From AP-15 sp963789025 (lineage in GTDB: Bacteria; Pseudomonadota; Alphaproteobacteria; ATCC43930; CGMCC-115725): a stretch of DNA of 64,000 nt. Position 1 is the first letter of the stretch. Each line of letters starts with the position of its first letter. The notes beneath the pieces are model-generated. The model was given only the letters and a program-made list of their open reading frames with translations. It ran no database searches and was not told the origin of the DNA. Shown in pieces: positions 49,347 through 58,795 of this stretch. Position numbers and translations under genes: made by a program. The stretch covers positions 124,001-188,000 of the forward strand of contig CAWBIT010000011.1 in assembly GCA_963789025.1 (NCBI GenBank), written 5' to 3'.

Positions 49347-50711
49347 TCAGAGCTCCCGGTATTCGGTGCGGAACAGCGCCGTCGGGCTCTCCGGCACGAG
49401 TACGTGGTTGAGGTGGAACTCGTAGACTGGGCCTCGATCGATCTCAGGCGGCGAATAGGGGAACGCGACGCCCGAAATCAACCCGTGCCACTTGGAAATC
49501 GGATTGTGCACGGCGAGGTGCGAGAGGCTCGTCGCGATCGTGCGGGACAGCTCCTGCAACTCGCTGATCACGTCCCACAGAATGAAGGCCTCGTGGCCAC
49601 CGATGCCGCTTCGCTGCGGCTCCAGCGCGCCCATGACGCCGTCGCGGCCGTAAACGCGGGTTACGATTTCGTAAGACCGCTTGCCGACGGTGTTGCGGAT
49701 GCGCGTCTTGATGTTGTCACCGAGCTGTGCGAGCCAACTGTCGATCTGCGCGAGGATGTAAGGATCTCGCACCCCGCCCATCAGGATCGTCGAGTATCCG
49801 ACTTGGCGCACCCCTTCCAATTTGATCGTGTATTCAGGGTCGTGCACAAATTCCGACCCCGAAACGCGCACCGCACGATCGGAGATCGGCTCGTAGCGGG
49901 CCTTGTCGGTTCGCAAAGTGCCCGACGGCTCTTTGAGCTCGAACGGATCGGCATTTTCGTATAGAGTGTGCGAGGCGACGCTCTGTGGCGTGCAGCGATA
50001 ATCCTCGCGCAGCGGAAACACGTCGAAGCAGTCCTCGTGCAATACCGCCATCATACAGTCGGGCGCGGTCCGTACGGCGACCGCCGCAGCGCCGCATTCG
50101 AGGATCTTGGCCATGTGCCACACTACGGCCGGGGCGTAGCCCTCGAGCAGCGGCAGCGCTGCAAAGATCGAGGTATCGCTGCTGCGGCCGGCAATAACGA
50201 TCTGTGCGCCTGACCTCAATGCCTCTTGGATCGGTTCGACCCCCATCATGCCGACGATATGGGTTGCGTCGTCGATATCGACATCGCTGAGCGGCGCCGA
50301 GGGCGGCAAAGCTCGGGCACGGCCATCGCGCAGGTGCCGGCGGACGACCTCCCGCGATAATTCCGAATGAATGACGGCGAGCTTGAAATGCAGGTCCTGC
50401 TCGCGAGCGATCTCGCGCACGATGTCCACCATCCAGGCGAGCCCCGCATCCGATCCCGAGGTGCCGGCCGAGCCGATGATCAGCGGAATCTCGGTCTTGA
50501 TGGCGCGGGTCATCATGATCTCGGTGTCGCGTTTTACCGCGGCGGCGGAGAACATGCACGTGCCGGTGGCAAGCGGACCGGGTCCGGGGTCGGTGCTGCC
50601 CGCATCGCAGCCGATCATCCGGGCGCCGAGCGAAATCGCCTTGTCGAGCGATTCCGCGCGAAATCCCGAACCCAGCATGCCCGTCGCCGAAGCCAGCGGA
50701 AACGATGCCAT
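49347..50711 (-). CDS. AtuA-family (DUF1446) protein
   Basis: This 454-aa protein of the AtuA/DUF1446 family is named after the citronellol/geraniol catabolic atu cluster of Pseudomonas; its exact reaction is unresolved. Recognisable blocks are GMLGSGFRAESLDKAISLGA, DAGSTDPGPGPLATGTCMFS, PLIIGSAGTSGSDAGLAWMV, AQIVIAGRSSDTSIFAALPL, WHMAKILECGAAAV and RSYEIVTRVYGRDGVMGALE. ATG 50711 has GAGGAGTG upstream; the long extension to 51203 overlaps the upstream gene and is rejected. With DUF4387 and nearby acyl-CoA-type genes it suggests catabolism of a branched or terpenoid acid. Confidence 0.87.
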   Translation of the reverse strand: MASFPLASATGMLGSGFRAESLDKAISLGARMIGCDAGSTDPGPGPLATGTCMFSAAAVKRDTEIMMTRAIKTEIPLIIGSAGTSGSDAGLAWMVDIVREIAREQDLHFKLAVIHSELSREVVRRHLRDGRARALPPSAPLSDVDIDDATHIVGMMGVEPIQEALRSGAQIVIAGRSSDTSIFAALPLLEGYAPAVVWHMAKILECGAAAVAVRTAPDCMMAVLHEDCFDVFPLREDYRCTPQSVASHTLYENADPFELKEPSGTLRTDKARYEPISDRAVRVSGSEFVHDPEYTIKLEGVRQVGYSTILMGGVRDPYILAQIDSWLAQLGDNIKTRIRNTVGKRSYEIVTRVYGRDGVMGALEPQRSGIGGHEAFILWDVISELQELSRTIATSLSHLAVHNPISKWHGLISGVAFPYSPPEIDRGPVYEFHLNHVLVPESPTALFRTEYREL

Positions 50712-50746
50712 CGGCGCACTCCTCGTTGAAATCCTGGGAAGCGGAA

Positions 50747-52027
50747 TCACCCTGTCAGGATCGTCTGCGCTGTTTCCTGGCCGCTGGCCAGCGCCGCCTC
50801 GACCGTGCCCATTTCCGGACCGGCATAGAGCGCCTCGCCGGAAAAGAAAATAGCGACATCGTTCGGTTGTCTCAGCACCGACTGTGCTTCGCGTGTTCTT
50901 GGCGTGGCATAGGAATAAGCGCCGCGCGCGAACGGATCGTTGCCCCAGTCGATCGCTCGCGCCGCGACGAGATCCCTTCTGACGCGGTCCACGGGCAGAT
51001 CGAAAATCACGCCGAGCGAGGCTAGCCCCATGTCGATGAGTGCGGGCTCGGCAAGCGGCGACACCCTGTCGGCCTTGGGTCCCGCCAACCAGCCCGTCAG
51101 CACCGGATATCCGTCCGGATGCTGGGTCCACCAGGTCGGGACCGCTGCGTCGGAAAGCAGAAACGACAGATCGGACAGGTCTCGCCCGCCCAGATCCGCC
51201 CACCAGTTCGTGGCGAAGCGAAATAGAATTTTGACGACGTTGCCGAACCCGATATCGGAAGCGGCTGCCACCCGCTTGCGCGCCGCCGACGGAAGCGCGA
51301 TTTCGGACAGGAGCGGGGGTGGCACGGTAAGGATTGCGGTGTCGGCCTCGAACGTGGCGCCCTGGTAACAGCGTACGGCAACCCGCCCGCGGGCCTGGTC
51401 AATCGCCGTTACGCCCGCGCCGAGATGGAGTGCGGCTCCGTGCCTGCGGCATTCGGATGCGAGATACTCGATAAGCGCGCCATAGCCGTTCGCGATCCGC
51501 CCGTGCGGACCGTCGTCCCGGGCCATCCATTCGTCCCGAAGCGCGAGAGTGCTGGCGCGGCGCGGGTCAGCCGCGTCGTACCCCTCGACCGTCCGGGTGA
51601 CCGACCGCCGCATCTGGTCGTATCGCCGATCGGCAAAATGCGTCTCGAGAAATTCGGCCATCGGCAGATCGGCTTTCACCTCGCTCAGAGCTCGGTAGAA
51701 CCGGCCCATGTGAGGCACCGAAGGCTCGTTGGGTAACAGCTTGCCGGTGCGGGCACTCCATCGCTTGCCGCCGCTCGGCAACAGCGAAAGTTGTGCCTCG
51801 CGCATCAGCGCTCGCGTCAACGGTGCGGCGCCGTGGACAAATTCGGCGCCGCCTTCGGCCGGGTAGCCAAATTCCTCGGCGGGCAGCGGGTAGATGCGTC
51901 CGCCGCATCGGTCTCGCGCCTCGAGGATCGTAACTCGCCTGCCCGCGCGCACGAGCTCGCGGGCCGCCATCAAACCCGCAGCGCCAGCGCCGACGACCAG
52001 AATATGCGTCAGATGCGGAGGGGCCAC
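50747..52027 (-). CDS. Flavin-containing amine oxidase
   Basis: This ~426-aa FAD-dependent oxidoreductase of the monoamine-oxidase family has the N-terminal dinucleotide fold ILVVGAGAAGLMAARELVRA, followed by ILEARDRCGGRIYPLPAEEF and EGGAEFVHGAAP. The C-terminal FAD-binding motif is IFFSGEALYAGPEMGTVEAA with LASGQETAQ. The substrate-domain sequences IANGYGALIEYLASECRRHG and AILTVPPPLL are typical of plant/bacterial polyamine oxidases. The start is GTG 52027, which immediately follows the GST stop (TGACGGTGG), so translation is coupled. Confidence 0.87.
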   Translation of the reverse strand: MAPPHLTHILVVGAGAAGLMAARELVRAGRRVTILEARDRCGGRIYPLPAEEFGYPAEGGAEFVHGAAPLTRALMREAQLSLLPSGGKRWSARTGKLLPNEPSVPHMGRFYRALSEVKADLPMAEFLETHFADRRYDQMRRSVTRTVEGYDAADPRRASTLALRDEWMARDDGPHGRIANGYGALIEYLASECRRHGAALHLGAGVTAIDQARGRVAVRCYQGATFEADTAILTVPPPLLSEIALPSAARKRVAAASDIGFGNVVKILFRFATNWWADLGGRDLSDLSFLLSDAAVPTWWTQHPDGYPVLTGWLAGPKADRVSPLAEPALIDMGLASLGVIFDLPVDRVRRDLVAARAIDWGNDPFARGAYSYATPRTREAQSVLRQPNDVAIFFSGEALYAGPEMGTVEAALASGQETAQTILTG

Positions 52028-52029
52028 CG

Positions 52030-52659
52030 TCAGGGAATTTGCGTGCCTTCGGCAACCACAGCCTTTTTTACAGCGGGACGCGCCATCATGCGCGCGCGAT
52101 GTTCGATGACGCGGGGTACTTTGGTGGTGTCGACGCCGTCGCCTTCTATCCAGGATGCGACGGTGAACAGGTACGGATCGCAGATCGTGTACTTGCCGCC
52201 CATCACCCACAGACCCTTCAGGAGCTTGTGCTCGATCAGCTCAAAGCATTCCGTCACGTTCGACGGCACTTTGCGCTTCATTGCCTCGATCGCTGCAGCG
52301 TCATCCGCCCACCGGGCGCCCCGCATGCGGTGGGCATGCGCGACATGCACCGTCGAACAAAGGTAACTATTGAACTCCTGAACCTGCGCAAGGGCGAAGG
52401 GATCGGCGAGGGGGGCGAGTTCGGCCTCCGGAAAACGCTGTGCCACAAAGAGGAGGAGCGCAGGTGTTTCGGTCAGCGTGCCGCTTTCGGTTACCAGTGC
52501 GGGAACCCGCCCTTTGGGGTTTACCGCGAGGTATTCGGGGCTCCGCTGGCTCTGAGAGCCAAAATCGACCTGAACCGCCTCGTACGGCGCACCCGCCTCT
52601 TCTAGCGCGATATGCGTCGCGAGCGCACATGTACCGCGGGCGTAATAAAGTCTGAACAT
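52030..52659 (-). CDS. Glutathione S-transferase
   Basis: This 209-aa cytosolic-type GST conjugates or reduces substrates with glutathione. The N-terminal thioredoxin-fold domain reads MFRLYYARGTCALATHIALE, then EYLAVNPKGRVPALVTESGT (cis-Pro) and LTETPALLLFVAQRFPEAEL (E-T/S gamma-Glu binding). The helical C-terminal domain contains GGKYTICDPYLFTVASWIEG, the N-capping box. CALA is the beta/zeta-class Ser/Cys region. ATG 52659 follows GGAAGGA. It is the first gene of the GST-amine oxidase pair. Confidence 0.88.
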   Translation of the reverse strand: MFRLYYARGTCALATHIALEEAGAPYEAVQVDFGSQSQRSPEYLAVNPKGRVPALVTESGTLTETPALLLFVAQRFPEAELAPLADPFALAQVQEFNSYLCSTVHVAHAHRMRGARWADDAAAIEAMKRKVPSNVTECFELIEHKLLKGLWVMGGKYTICDPYLFTVASWIEGDGVDTTKVPRVIEHRARMMARPAVKKAVVAEGTQIP

Positions 52660-53154
52660 GTCGTTCGTCCTTCCATCGACCACGGACCGCGCTGTCCCTT
52701 CGGTCATTACATAGCTTGCGGCGGCCGGGCCGTTTCACCATGCGATGTCATCCGGGTCAAGTTATGTATATCAGCCGGCTTACCGCTTCACCGATAAATC
52801 CCCCGTTTCATCCTGCTTCAGAAATGACTGCAATGCGGCCGTGCGTGCTTCGAGACGCACCCCCAGTTCTAGTCTGGGGCAGGCTCTTCGGGCGCTCCTC
52901 AGCATGAGGTAATTCCTTTGATGGCATTAGGGGAAATTCCTCATCCTGAGGAAGCTGCGAAGCAGCTGTCTCGAAGGACGCACGGTGTTGATCCAGCCAA
53001 TCGTCAATTTCCTCACAGGCCTTTTCGCGGGACTGACGATAACTATTGCGAACGTGATTCAATTTGCGCTTTCCCGCCGAACGGGGATCGCCTTGCCTCG
53101 CTCGGTCCGCGACACCGTAATATCGAAACATCGAAACTCCGTGGGAGAAGACCC
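52660..53154. other. Divergent intergenic region, 495 bp
   Basis: This region lies between the divergent GST and MmgE/PrpD genes. The central part is the palindromic repeat 52841-52983. Short ORFs crossing it are by-products of the palindrome. The plus-strand ORF that begins at 52918 reaches the PrpD frame but its first 79 codons have no family similarity. Promoters for both genes must lie here; I could not assign boxes. Confidence 0.4.
52841..52983. repeat. 143-bp palindromic intergenic element
   Basis: The outer arms GTGCGTGCTTCGAGAC (52841-) and GTCTCGAAGGACGCAC (-52983) pair with one mismatch. Further in, GCTCCTCAGCATGAGG pairs with CCTCATCCTGAGGAAGC, and CCCCAG-TTCTAGT-CTGGGG forms an internal hairpin. 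The CTTCGAGAC / CTCAGGATGAGG words belong to a palindromic family I know to be widespread in alphaproteobacterial intergenic DNA. It is a different family from the repeat at 10004 and 21031. Confidence 0.85.
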
Positions 53155-54522
53155 ATGACCGACGACGCCGCTTGGCCCCTCGCCCGGCACGTATGCCGCA
53201 CCTGTTATGCAGATTTGCCGGCGAGCGCCGTCGAATCCGCGCGTCGCGATATCCTCGATACGTTTGGCTGCATGCTCGGCGGCAGCGGCTCTCCGGGGAT
53301 CGATCAGCTGTTTGCGGTGATCGCCCCATGGGGCGGGCGTGAGGAAAGCCGTGTGCTGTTGCGGGGCACCCGCCTGCCGGCGCCACAGGCGGCGCTGCTG
53401 AATGCCAGCATGGGGCATGCGCTGGATTTCGACGACACGTTGGACACCGGGGGTTCCATCCATCCCGGCGTTTCCGTGCTGGGGTCAGTCCTTGCGGTAT
53501 GCGATAGCCTCGGAGGCGTCAGTGGGAGTGGTGTGCTGTTGGCGGTCGCGCTCGGTCTGGACGTATCGTGCCGCATCGCGCTCGCCTGCACGCTCGACCG
53601 AGGCTGGCATCGCACTGCGGCGATCGGGGTGTTCGGCGCCACCGCGGCCGCAGGCAAACTGATCGGCCTGACGCCGGAGCAGATGCTGGCAGCCTTCGGC
53701 ATCGCCTACAGTCACGCCGCCGGCAATCGCCAATGCATCCTGGACGGGGCGCTGACCAAGCGGATGCAGGCGGGCCAGGCGGCAAACGCCGGCGTTTTCT
53801 CGGCCCTGTTGGCGCAGACCGGGTTCACCGGCGCGCGGAACATTTTCAATGGCCGTTTTGGCTTCCTGGAGCTTTACCAACCCAACGGATACGACGCATC
53901 GGTGCTGCTGCGCGACCTGGGCACGGCTTTCCGGGGCGAGGCGCTGAGCTACAAGCCCTACCCCTGCGGCCGCCCGCTGCATGCGGCGATAGATCCCGCG
54001 CTGGCGGCACGAGCAGGGCTCAAAATCGAGCGGCCCGATGACATCGAAAGGGTGACGATCGAGGCGGACCCCGTCGGACACAGCGACCAATTCTGCCGCG
54101 GGCCGGCGAAGCGCCGCCCTACCCAGGTAGTGGAGGCGCAGTTCGCCCAACCCTTCCTGGTCGCCACCGCGTTGGTGCATGGCAAGGTAGGGATAGCGGA
54201 GGTCGATGGTCTGGGAGACGCCGCGGTCCTGTCGCTGTCGGATCGGATCGCGGGCGTTGCGCGCGATCGCCGGCCGAGAGGCTCGCTCAGCATCACGGTG
54301 CAACGGACCAACGGGCGCTTGGTTACCGTCGAGGCCAGCGATCCCATCGGATCGCCAGAGAAGCCGCTTGCCAATGCTCAGTTCGAGACCAAGTTCCGCG
54401 ACTGCGCTCGTAATGCGGTGCAGCCGCTGTCGCATGCGAGTTTAGACGGGCTATTGGCGGCAATCGGCCGATTGGAAACGCTGCCGGATGCGCGGGAGCT
54501 GATGACCGCATTCGCCGGTTAA
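53155..54522 (+). CDS. MmgE/PrpD-family protein
   Basis: This 455-aa protein is of the 2-methylcitrate dehydratase/cis-aconitate decarboxylase/immune-responsive gene 1 superfamily. Markers are SARRDILDTFGCMLGGSGSP, ALLNASMGHALDFDDTLDTG (the H-x-L-D-x-D-D active-site segment), GGSIHPGVSVLGSVLAV, RGWHRTAAIGVFGATAAAGK (W-H-x-T), GALTKRMQAGQAANAGVFSA and YKPYPCGRPLHAAIDPALAA. Residues expected for catalysis are present. Substrate unknown; many paralogues act on small dicarboxylates. ATG 53155 follows GGGAGAAG. Confidence 0.9.
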   Translation: MTDDAAWPLARHVCRTCYADLPASAVESARRDILDTFGCMLGGSGSPGIDQLFAVIAPWGGREESRVLLRGTRLPAPQAALLNASMGHALDFDDTLDTGGSIHPGVSVLGSVLAVCDSLGGVSGSGVLLAVALGLDVSCRIALACTLDRGWHRTAAIGVFGATAAAGKLIGLTPEQMLAAFGIAYSHAAGNRQCILDGALTKRMQAGQAANAGVFSALLAQTGFTGARNIFNGRFGFLELYQPNGYDASVLLRDLGTAFRGEALSYKPYPCGRPLHAAIDPALAARAGLKIERPDDIERVTIEADPVGHSDQFCRGPAKRRPTQVVEAQFAQPFLVATALVHGKVGIAEVDGLGDAAVLSLSDRIAGVARDRRPRGSLSITVQRTNGRLVTVEASDPIGSPEKPLANAQFETKFRDCARNAVQPLSHASLDGLLAAIGRLETLPDARELMTAFAG

Positions 54523-54592
54523 TGAAGCGACACCGCATCAGCAACGGGAAGCCCTGGGCAAACCTTGCCCTCCTGCGCGTCCCGAAAACGCA

Positions 54593-54618
54593 AGCAGCGC
54601 CGCCGAGGCGGTGCTGCT
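54593..54618. terminator. Bidirectional hairpin between PrpD and amidohydrolase fragment
   Basis: AGCAGCGCCGCC (54593-54604) pairs with GGCGGTGCTGCT (54607-54618) with one G-T pair and a very short loop. On the minus strand the stem is followed by TGCGTTTT, a reasonable termination tail; on the plus strand by CTTGCC. It lies between convergent gene ends. Confidence 0.5.
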
Positions 54619-54628
54619 CTTGCCGGTG

Positions 54629-55150
54629 CTATTCGGCGGCGGCGAGGGTTGGGGTTTGGGCTGCGGTGAGGATTGCGGCGGCTTCTTTGGCAACGCGCGT
54701 GCCTACGAAGAAGCGCGGGTTCTGTGTGCCCCACAGCTTGACCGCGTTCGTAAAGGTGAAGGCGCGGAAATCGGCGGCGGTGATATGGCCGTCCTCGACC
54801 AGCTCGTAGGCTTCGGGCAATGGGTGGCGCATGTCGATCACGTCGAAATGCCCGATGTCCGAGCTGAAGATCGCGTTGAGCTTCGACCCGAACGGGTTGT
54901 TGCGGCCGAAGGCGGTCGCGTTCATTCGGTCGTCGGCCTCGCAGCCGAAATAATAGGGCTTCGCATAAAGATCGACCCAGTCTTCCTTGCGGGTGATCTT
55001 GCAGGCCGAGAAGTCGTCGATGTTCTCGAGATTGCCGGTGAGGTACGCCTGTTCGGGGTCGGGCAGCCCGCCGCGCTCGCGCAATGCGGCGGCGATGTCG
55101 TCATAGCCGTATTTCTCGACGAGGCTCATCAATTTGGCGCGATCGAAGTG
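54629..55150 (-). pseudogene. Amidohydrolase C-terminal fragment, copy 1
   Basis: The frame reads DRAKLMSLVEKYGYDDIAAA, LRERGGLPDPEQAYLTGNLE, NIDDFSACKITRKEDWVDLY, AKPYYFGCEADDRMNATAFG, SDIGHFDVIDMRHPLPEAYE, LVEDGHITAADFRAFTFTNA and WGTQNPRFFVGTRV. This is the last ~170 residues of an amidohydrolase_2 protein, with the metal Asp in SSDIGHFDV. The N-terminal barrel half is absent. Upstream of ~55150 sequence identity to the family ends and the cyclase leader begins. It is a paralogue of copy 2 at 57014. Confidence 0.85.
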
Positions 55151-55201
55151 GCGAGCGGTCGAAGAAATCTTGTGTTATCCTTACTGTTGGGAGGGCCGCG
55201 C

Positions 55202-56959
55202 GTGCCTGCTCAACCGGTCGAACGCAAGCTTGCCGCGATCTTCGCCGCCGAATCGTCGGCTACAGCGGCTGATGGGCGAGGATGAGGAGGGTACGCACGC
55301 CGCGGTAATCAAGCTGCGGCGCGAGGTGATCGCCCTCGGATGGAGAGCATCACGGGCGCATCGTCAAATCGACCGGCGACGGCTTCCTCGCCGAATTTGC
55401 CAGCGTCGTCGATGCGGTGCGCTGTGCGGTCGAGATACAGCGCGAATTGACGGGCCGCAACGAGGGTGCGGCAATCGACCGCCGCATCGAATTTCGCATT
55501 GGCGTAAATCTCGGCGACATCATCGTCGAAGCCGACGACATATTCGGCGACGGCGTCAACGTCGCGGCCGGCTCGAGGCGTTAGCGGAGCGCGGCGGGAT
55601 CTGCGTCAGCCGGGTCGTGCGCGACCAGGTGCGCGACAAACTCGATTTTGCCTTCGATGATATAGGCGAGCAGCAAGTAAAGAACATTGCTCGGCCACTG
55701 CGGGTCTATCGGCTCCACAGCGCGACGAGCGCGGCCAAACCCTTACCGGCGCCGGCGCCAGCCTGTGTTGCCGCTCCGGATAAGCCGTCGATCGCGGTAT
55801 TGCCGTTTCAGAATATGAGCGGCGACCCGGAGCAGGAATATTTCGCCGACGGCATGGTCGAGGAGATCACCACGGCGCTCGCGCGCATCCGTTGGCTGTT
55901 CGTCATAGCCCGCAATTCAGTTTTACATACAAAGGCCAGGCAGCGGTCGATATCAAACAGGTCGGCCGCGAACTAGGCGTGCGCTATGTCCTCGAAGGCT
56001 CGGTACGCAAAGCTGGCGGCCGTATCCGTATCACCGGTCAGCTGATCGACGCGCAGAGCGGAGCTCATCTCTGGGCCGACCGTTTCGACGGCTCGCTCGA
56101 AGACGTGTTTGATCTCCAGGACCAGGTGGCGATCAGCGTAGCGGGTGTGATCGAACCGACACTGCAAGCGGCCGAGATAGCTCGGTCAGTAGAACGGCCG
56201 ACCAGCGACTTGACAGCCTATGATCTTTACCTGCGCGCTTACGCTCTCGGTTTCTCTTGGGAAAAGAGTGCGTCAATCGGCTCGCTCGAGCTACTGGAGC
56301 AAGCGATCGAGCGTGATCCCCATTACGGTCCTGCCTTGGCGCAGGCGCGGCGCGGCATTTCGAACTGCATCTCAACGGCTGGACCGATGATCCGGAAAGA
56401 AGCCGCCGGATGGGAATAGAACTTTCCGCCGGGCACTTCAGGCCGCCGGTGAAGATCCGAACGTTTAAGCAATGTCGCCTACATTCTCGGCTACTTCGGC
56501 GAAGAAATCGATGTCGTAATTTCGCTGCTCGACCGCGGGCTAGAGCTGAATCCGAGCGCTGCTCGCGGTTGGCAGTGGAGCGGCTGGCTCAGGGCGTGGG
56601 CGGGGGAGCCTGATCTGGCGATAAAGCATTTCGAGACCTCGCTGCGCCTCAACCCTCGCGAGCAGCGAGCTAATCCACTCATGGGCATCGGCGTAGCCCA
56701 CTTCTTTGCCGGACGGCTCGAGGAAGCCAGGGCGACATTGCTTCGCTCTTTGCAAGAAAAGCCGAACTGGGTCCCGACCTATCGATTTCTTGCGTCTTGT
56801 TACGCGCACATGGGTCGTCTCGACGAGGCGCGGGAAGTGATCCGGCGGTTGCGCACCCTGACGAACGTAGTAGTGCCAAGCGCAGAGAACTGGCGCGACC
56901 CCGCTCGCCGAGAATTCTATTTATCAGGGTTGCGCATGGCAGCGGGTGAAGAGACATGA
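55202..56959 (+). pseudogene. Class III adenylate cyclase - TolB-like - TPR protein, at least five frame breaks
   Basis: The intact architecture makes cAMP from ATP and carries sensory/TPR modules. GTG 55202 starts VPAQPVERKLAAIFAA. Further blocks appear in alternating frames: RLMGEDEEGTHAAVIKLRRE, RIVKSTGDGFLAEFASVVDA (cyclase metal Asp region), NLGDIIVEADDIFGDGVNVA, LEALAERGGICVSRVVRDQV. The TolB-like domain follows (PSIAVLPFQNMSGDPEQEYF, ADGMVEEITTALARI, VLEGSVRKAGGRIRITGQLI, DAQSGAHLWADRFDGSLEDV). TPRs run to TGA 56957 (AYILGYFGEEIDVVISLLDR, LRLNPREQRANPLMGIGVAH). No domain is missing; damage is single-base indels. It is flanked by the duplicated amidohydrolase ends. Confidence 0.85.
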
Positions 56960-56976
56960 GCAGGAGAGAGGATGTG

Positions 56977-57004
56977 CGCAGCGCCGCCAGGTGGCGGCGC
57001 TGCG
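56977..57004. terminator. Hairpin between convergent cyclase and amidohydrolase ends
   Basis: CGCAGCGCCGCC (56977-56988), loop AGGT, GGCGGCGCTGCG (56993-57004): a perfect 12-bp stem 17 bp after the cyclase stop and just before the amidohydrolase stop. No T tract follows on either strand, so it may be an mRNA-stabilising or rho-linked structure rather than a classic terminator. Confidence 0.45.
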
Positions 57005-57013
57005 TCTGCCGGG

Positions 57014-58250
57014 TTAATCGGCGGCGGCGAGGGTCGGGGTTTGCGCGCGGCGAGCACGGCGGCGGCTTCTTTGGCGACGCGCGTGCCCTCGAAGAAGCGC
57101 GGGTTCTGTGTGCCCCACAGCCGCACCGCGTTGGTGAAGGTGAAGGCGCGGAAATCGTCGGCGGTGATGTGGCCGTCCTCGACCAGCTCGTAGGCTTCGG
57201 GCAAGTGGATGGCGCATGTCGATCACGTCGAAATGCCCGATGTCCGAGCTGAAGATCGCGTTGAGCTTCGACCCGAACGGATTGTTGCGGCCGAACGCGG
57301 TCGCGTTCATGCGGTCGTCCGCCTCGCAGCCGAAATAGTAGGGCTTGGCATAGAGATCGACCCAGTCTTCCTTGCGGGTGATCTGCAGGCCGAGAAATCG
57401 TCGATGTCCTCGACATTGCCGGTCAGATAGGCCTGTTCGGGGTCGGGCAGACGCCGCGTCGCGCAATGCCGCGGCGATGTCGCTATAACAGTATTTCTCG
57501 ACAGGCATATGGGTCGAGCTTGTCGGGGTGCATGCGCTCCAATGCCTTGGCGCTGCGCCGCTCCCAATGCTCGATCAGATCGCCGAAGAGCTGGCTCGCC
57601 CAGCCGACGCCGCCTTCGAGAAAAGCAAAACGCAATTCCGGAAAGCGCCGCGTGACGCCGCCGAGGAAAATCGCCTTGGCGGTCGCATGGCCGGCGGCTG
57701 CGAAATGGCCGATGTGGTTGTATGTGAAATTGGTCGGTGACAGACGCAGGCCCTGGCTGCTCGACGCGCTGTGGAAGGTCGGCGCAACGCCCAATTCCAC
57801 GCATTTCGCCCAGACCGGGTCGTAATCATAGTCGCTGTCGAGGCCGAGCACGTCGTACCACACCGCAAAGCGCGCGGTGTCGGGGTCGTTGGCCGCGGCC
57901 GCCGGCACTTTTCGCGCCATGTTGCTGCCGAACATGCCGACCTTCGAGCCCAATTGCTTCGTCGCGAATTCGAGCTCGGCGATCGCCTCGTCAGGGGTGT
58001 GCATCGGAATGATCGCCGCCGGCGTCAACCGGTCGCCGAGACCGCTGAAGTAATCGGCCGAGACGATGTTGTAGGCGCGGATCACGGCGCGCCGCGTCGC
58101 ATCGTCCTGGATGCGCGGCAAGCGCAGCCCGGCGGTCGGGTAGACGACGACAAAATCGAGACCGAGTTCGTCGAGGCGGTCGTAGAGCAATTTCGGCCGG
58201 TGGGGGAGTGTGGGGTTGGATTCGCTGGGTGTTGGGGGTTTTGAGGCTGT
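57014..58250 (-). pseudogene. Amidohydrolase-family protein, copy 2, multiply frameshifted
   Basis: Amidohydrolase_2 members are metal-dependent hydrolases or decarboxylases. From the 5' side the minus strand reads KLLYDRLDELGLDFVVVYPT, AGLRLPRIQDDATRRAVIRA, LTPAAIIPMHTPDEAIAELE, SKVGMFGSNMARKVPAAAAN, GVAPTFHSASSSQGLRLSPT, NFTYNHIGHFAAAGHATAKA and FLEGGVGWASQLFGDLIEHW. After DKLDPYA the frame breaks (~57510), about eight residues seem lost, and the C-terminal part VEKYCYSDIAAALRD through LAAAD follows in several frames to a stop at 57014. The N-terminal ~70 residues with the D-x-H-x-H site are lost in low-complexity sequence at 58200-58360. Not functional as written. Confidence 0.82.
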
Positions 58251-58599
58251 GTTAGATGGAGGTAATTGGGATGTGGTATAGGGTGGTAGCACAGCAGGTT
58301 GTGCGGGAGTTGGAGCAGGCGCGGTTGTATGTTGGCATGAGTGGGATGCCCGCAGGTGTTTCCAGTAGTTGCGCGCCGCTGATAACCGCTAACCCGCAAC
58401 CGCTGTGCATGCCGAGTAAAATAATCTACATAGGCCTCATGCCGGTCAGACGCCGCCCACGTACAGTCGTCGGCGACAACGCGTTCGTGAACTTCGCCCG
58501 GAGGTGCGATCTGGGTTCCACCACGACGCGAGCGTGCGACATCGATTCTGGCCATGTCGACTATTCGCGACAAGAGCTCGACCAGACAGAACAACATCG

Positions 58600-58795
58600 T
58601 CGATGTCGATCTGAATAATGACAATGTCTGGCTATTGGACAAGGCGACCGCGACCGTGTTCGGCCCGCTCTGCGATATCATCCTGTGTCCGGGACACAAC
58701 GCGGGCCATTCGCTACAGCCACACGGTCGCCGTCGATGAAAGGCAACATCTATGTGCTGAAACGATCCGGAAGACGCATACAAAATCGTGCGTAA
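58600..58795 (+). pseudogene. NHL/SMP-30-type beta-propeller fragment (tentative)
   Basis: In shifting plus-strand frames one can read NIVDVDLNNDNVWLLDKATA, PGHNAGHS, HTVAVDE, KGNIYV and GRRIQ. The order (x-V-W-x-L-D, G-H-x-x-G, P-H-T-V-A-V-D-x-K-G-N-I-Y-V-A-E, G-R-R-I-Q-K) matches consecutive strands of NHL-repeat propellers. No continuous ORF exists. Flanking sequence 58250-58590 gives nothing recognisable. Confidence 0.3.

Larger units (their letters stand above)
54636..57505. repeat. Direct duplication (~490 bp) flanking the cyclase gene
   Basis: 54636-55128 and 57016-57505 are the same amidohydrolase 3' sequence in the same orientation. They are nearly identical by eye over most of their length (for example GCGCGGGTTCTGTGTGCCCC in both). 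The 1.85 kb between them holds the plus-strand cyclase gene. Direct copies of this size are substrates for recombination that would delete the cyclase, and could also cause assembly collapse. Confidence 0.85.
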
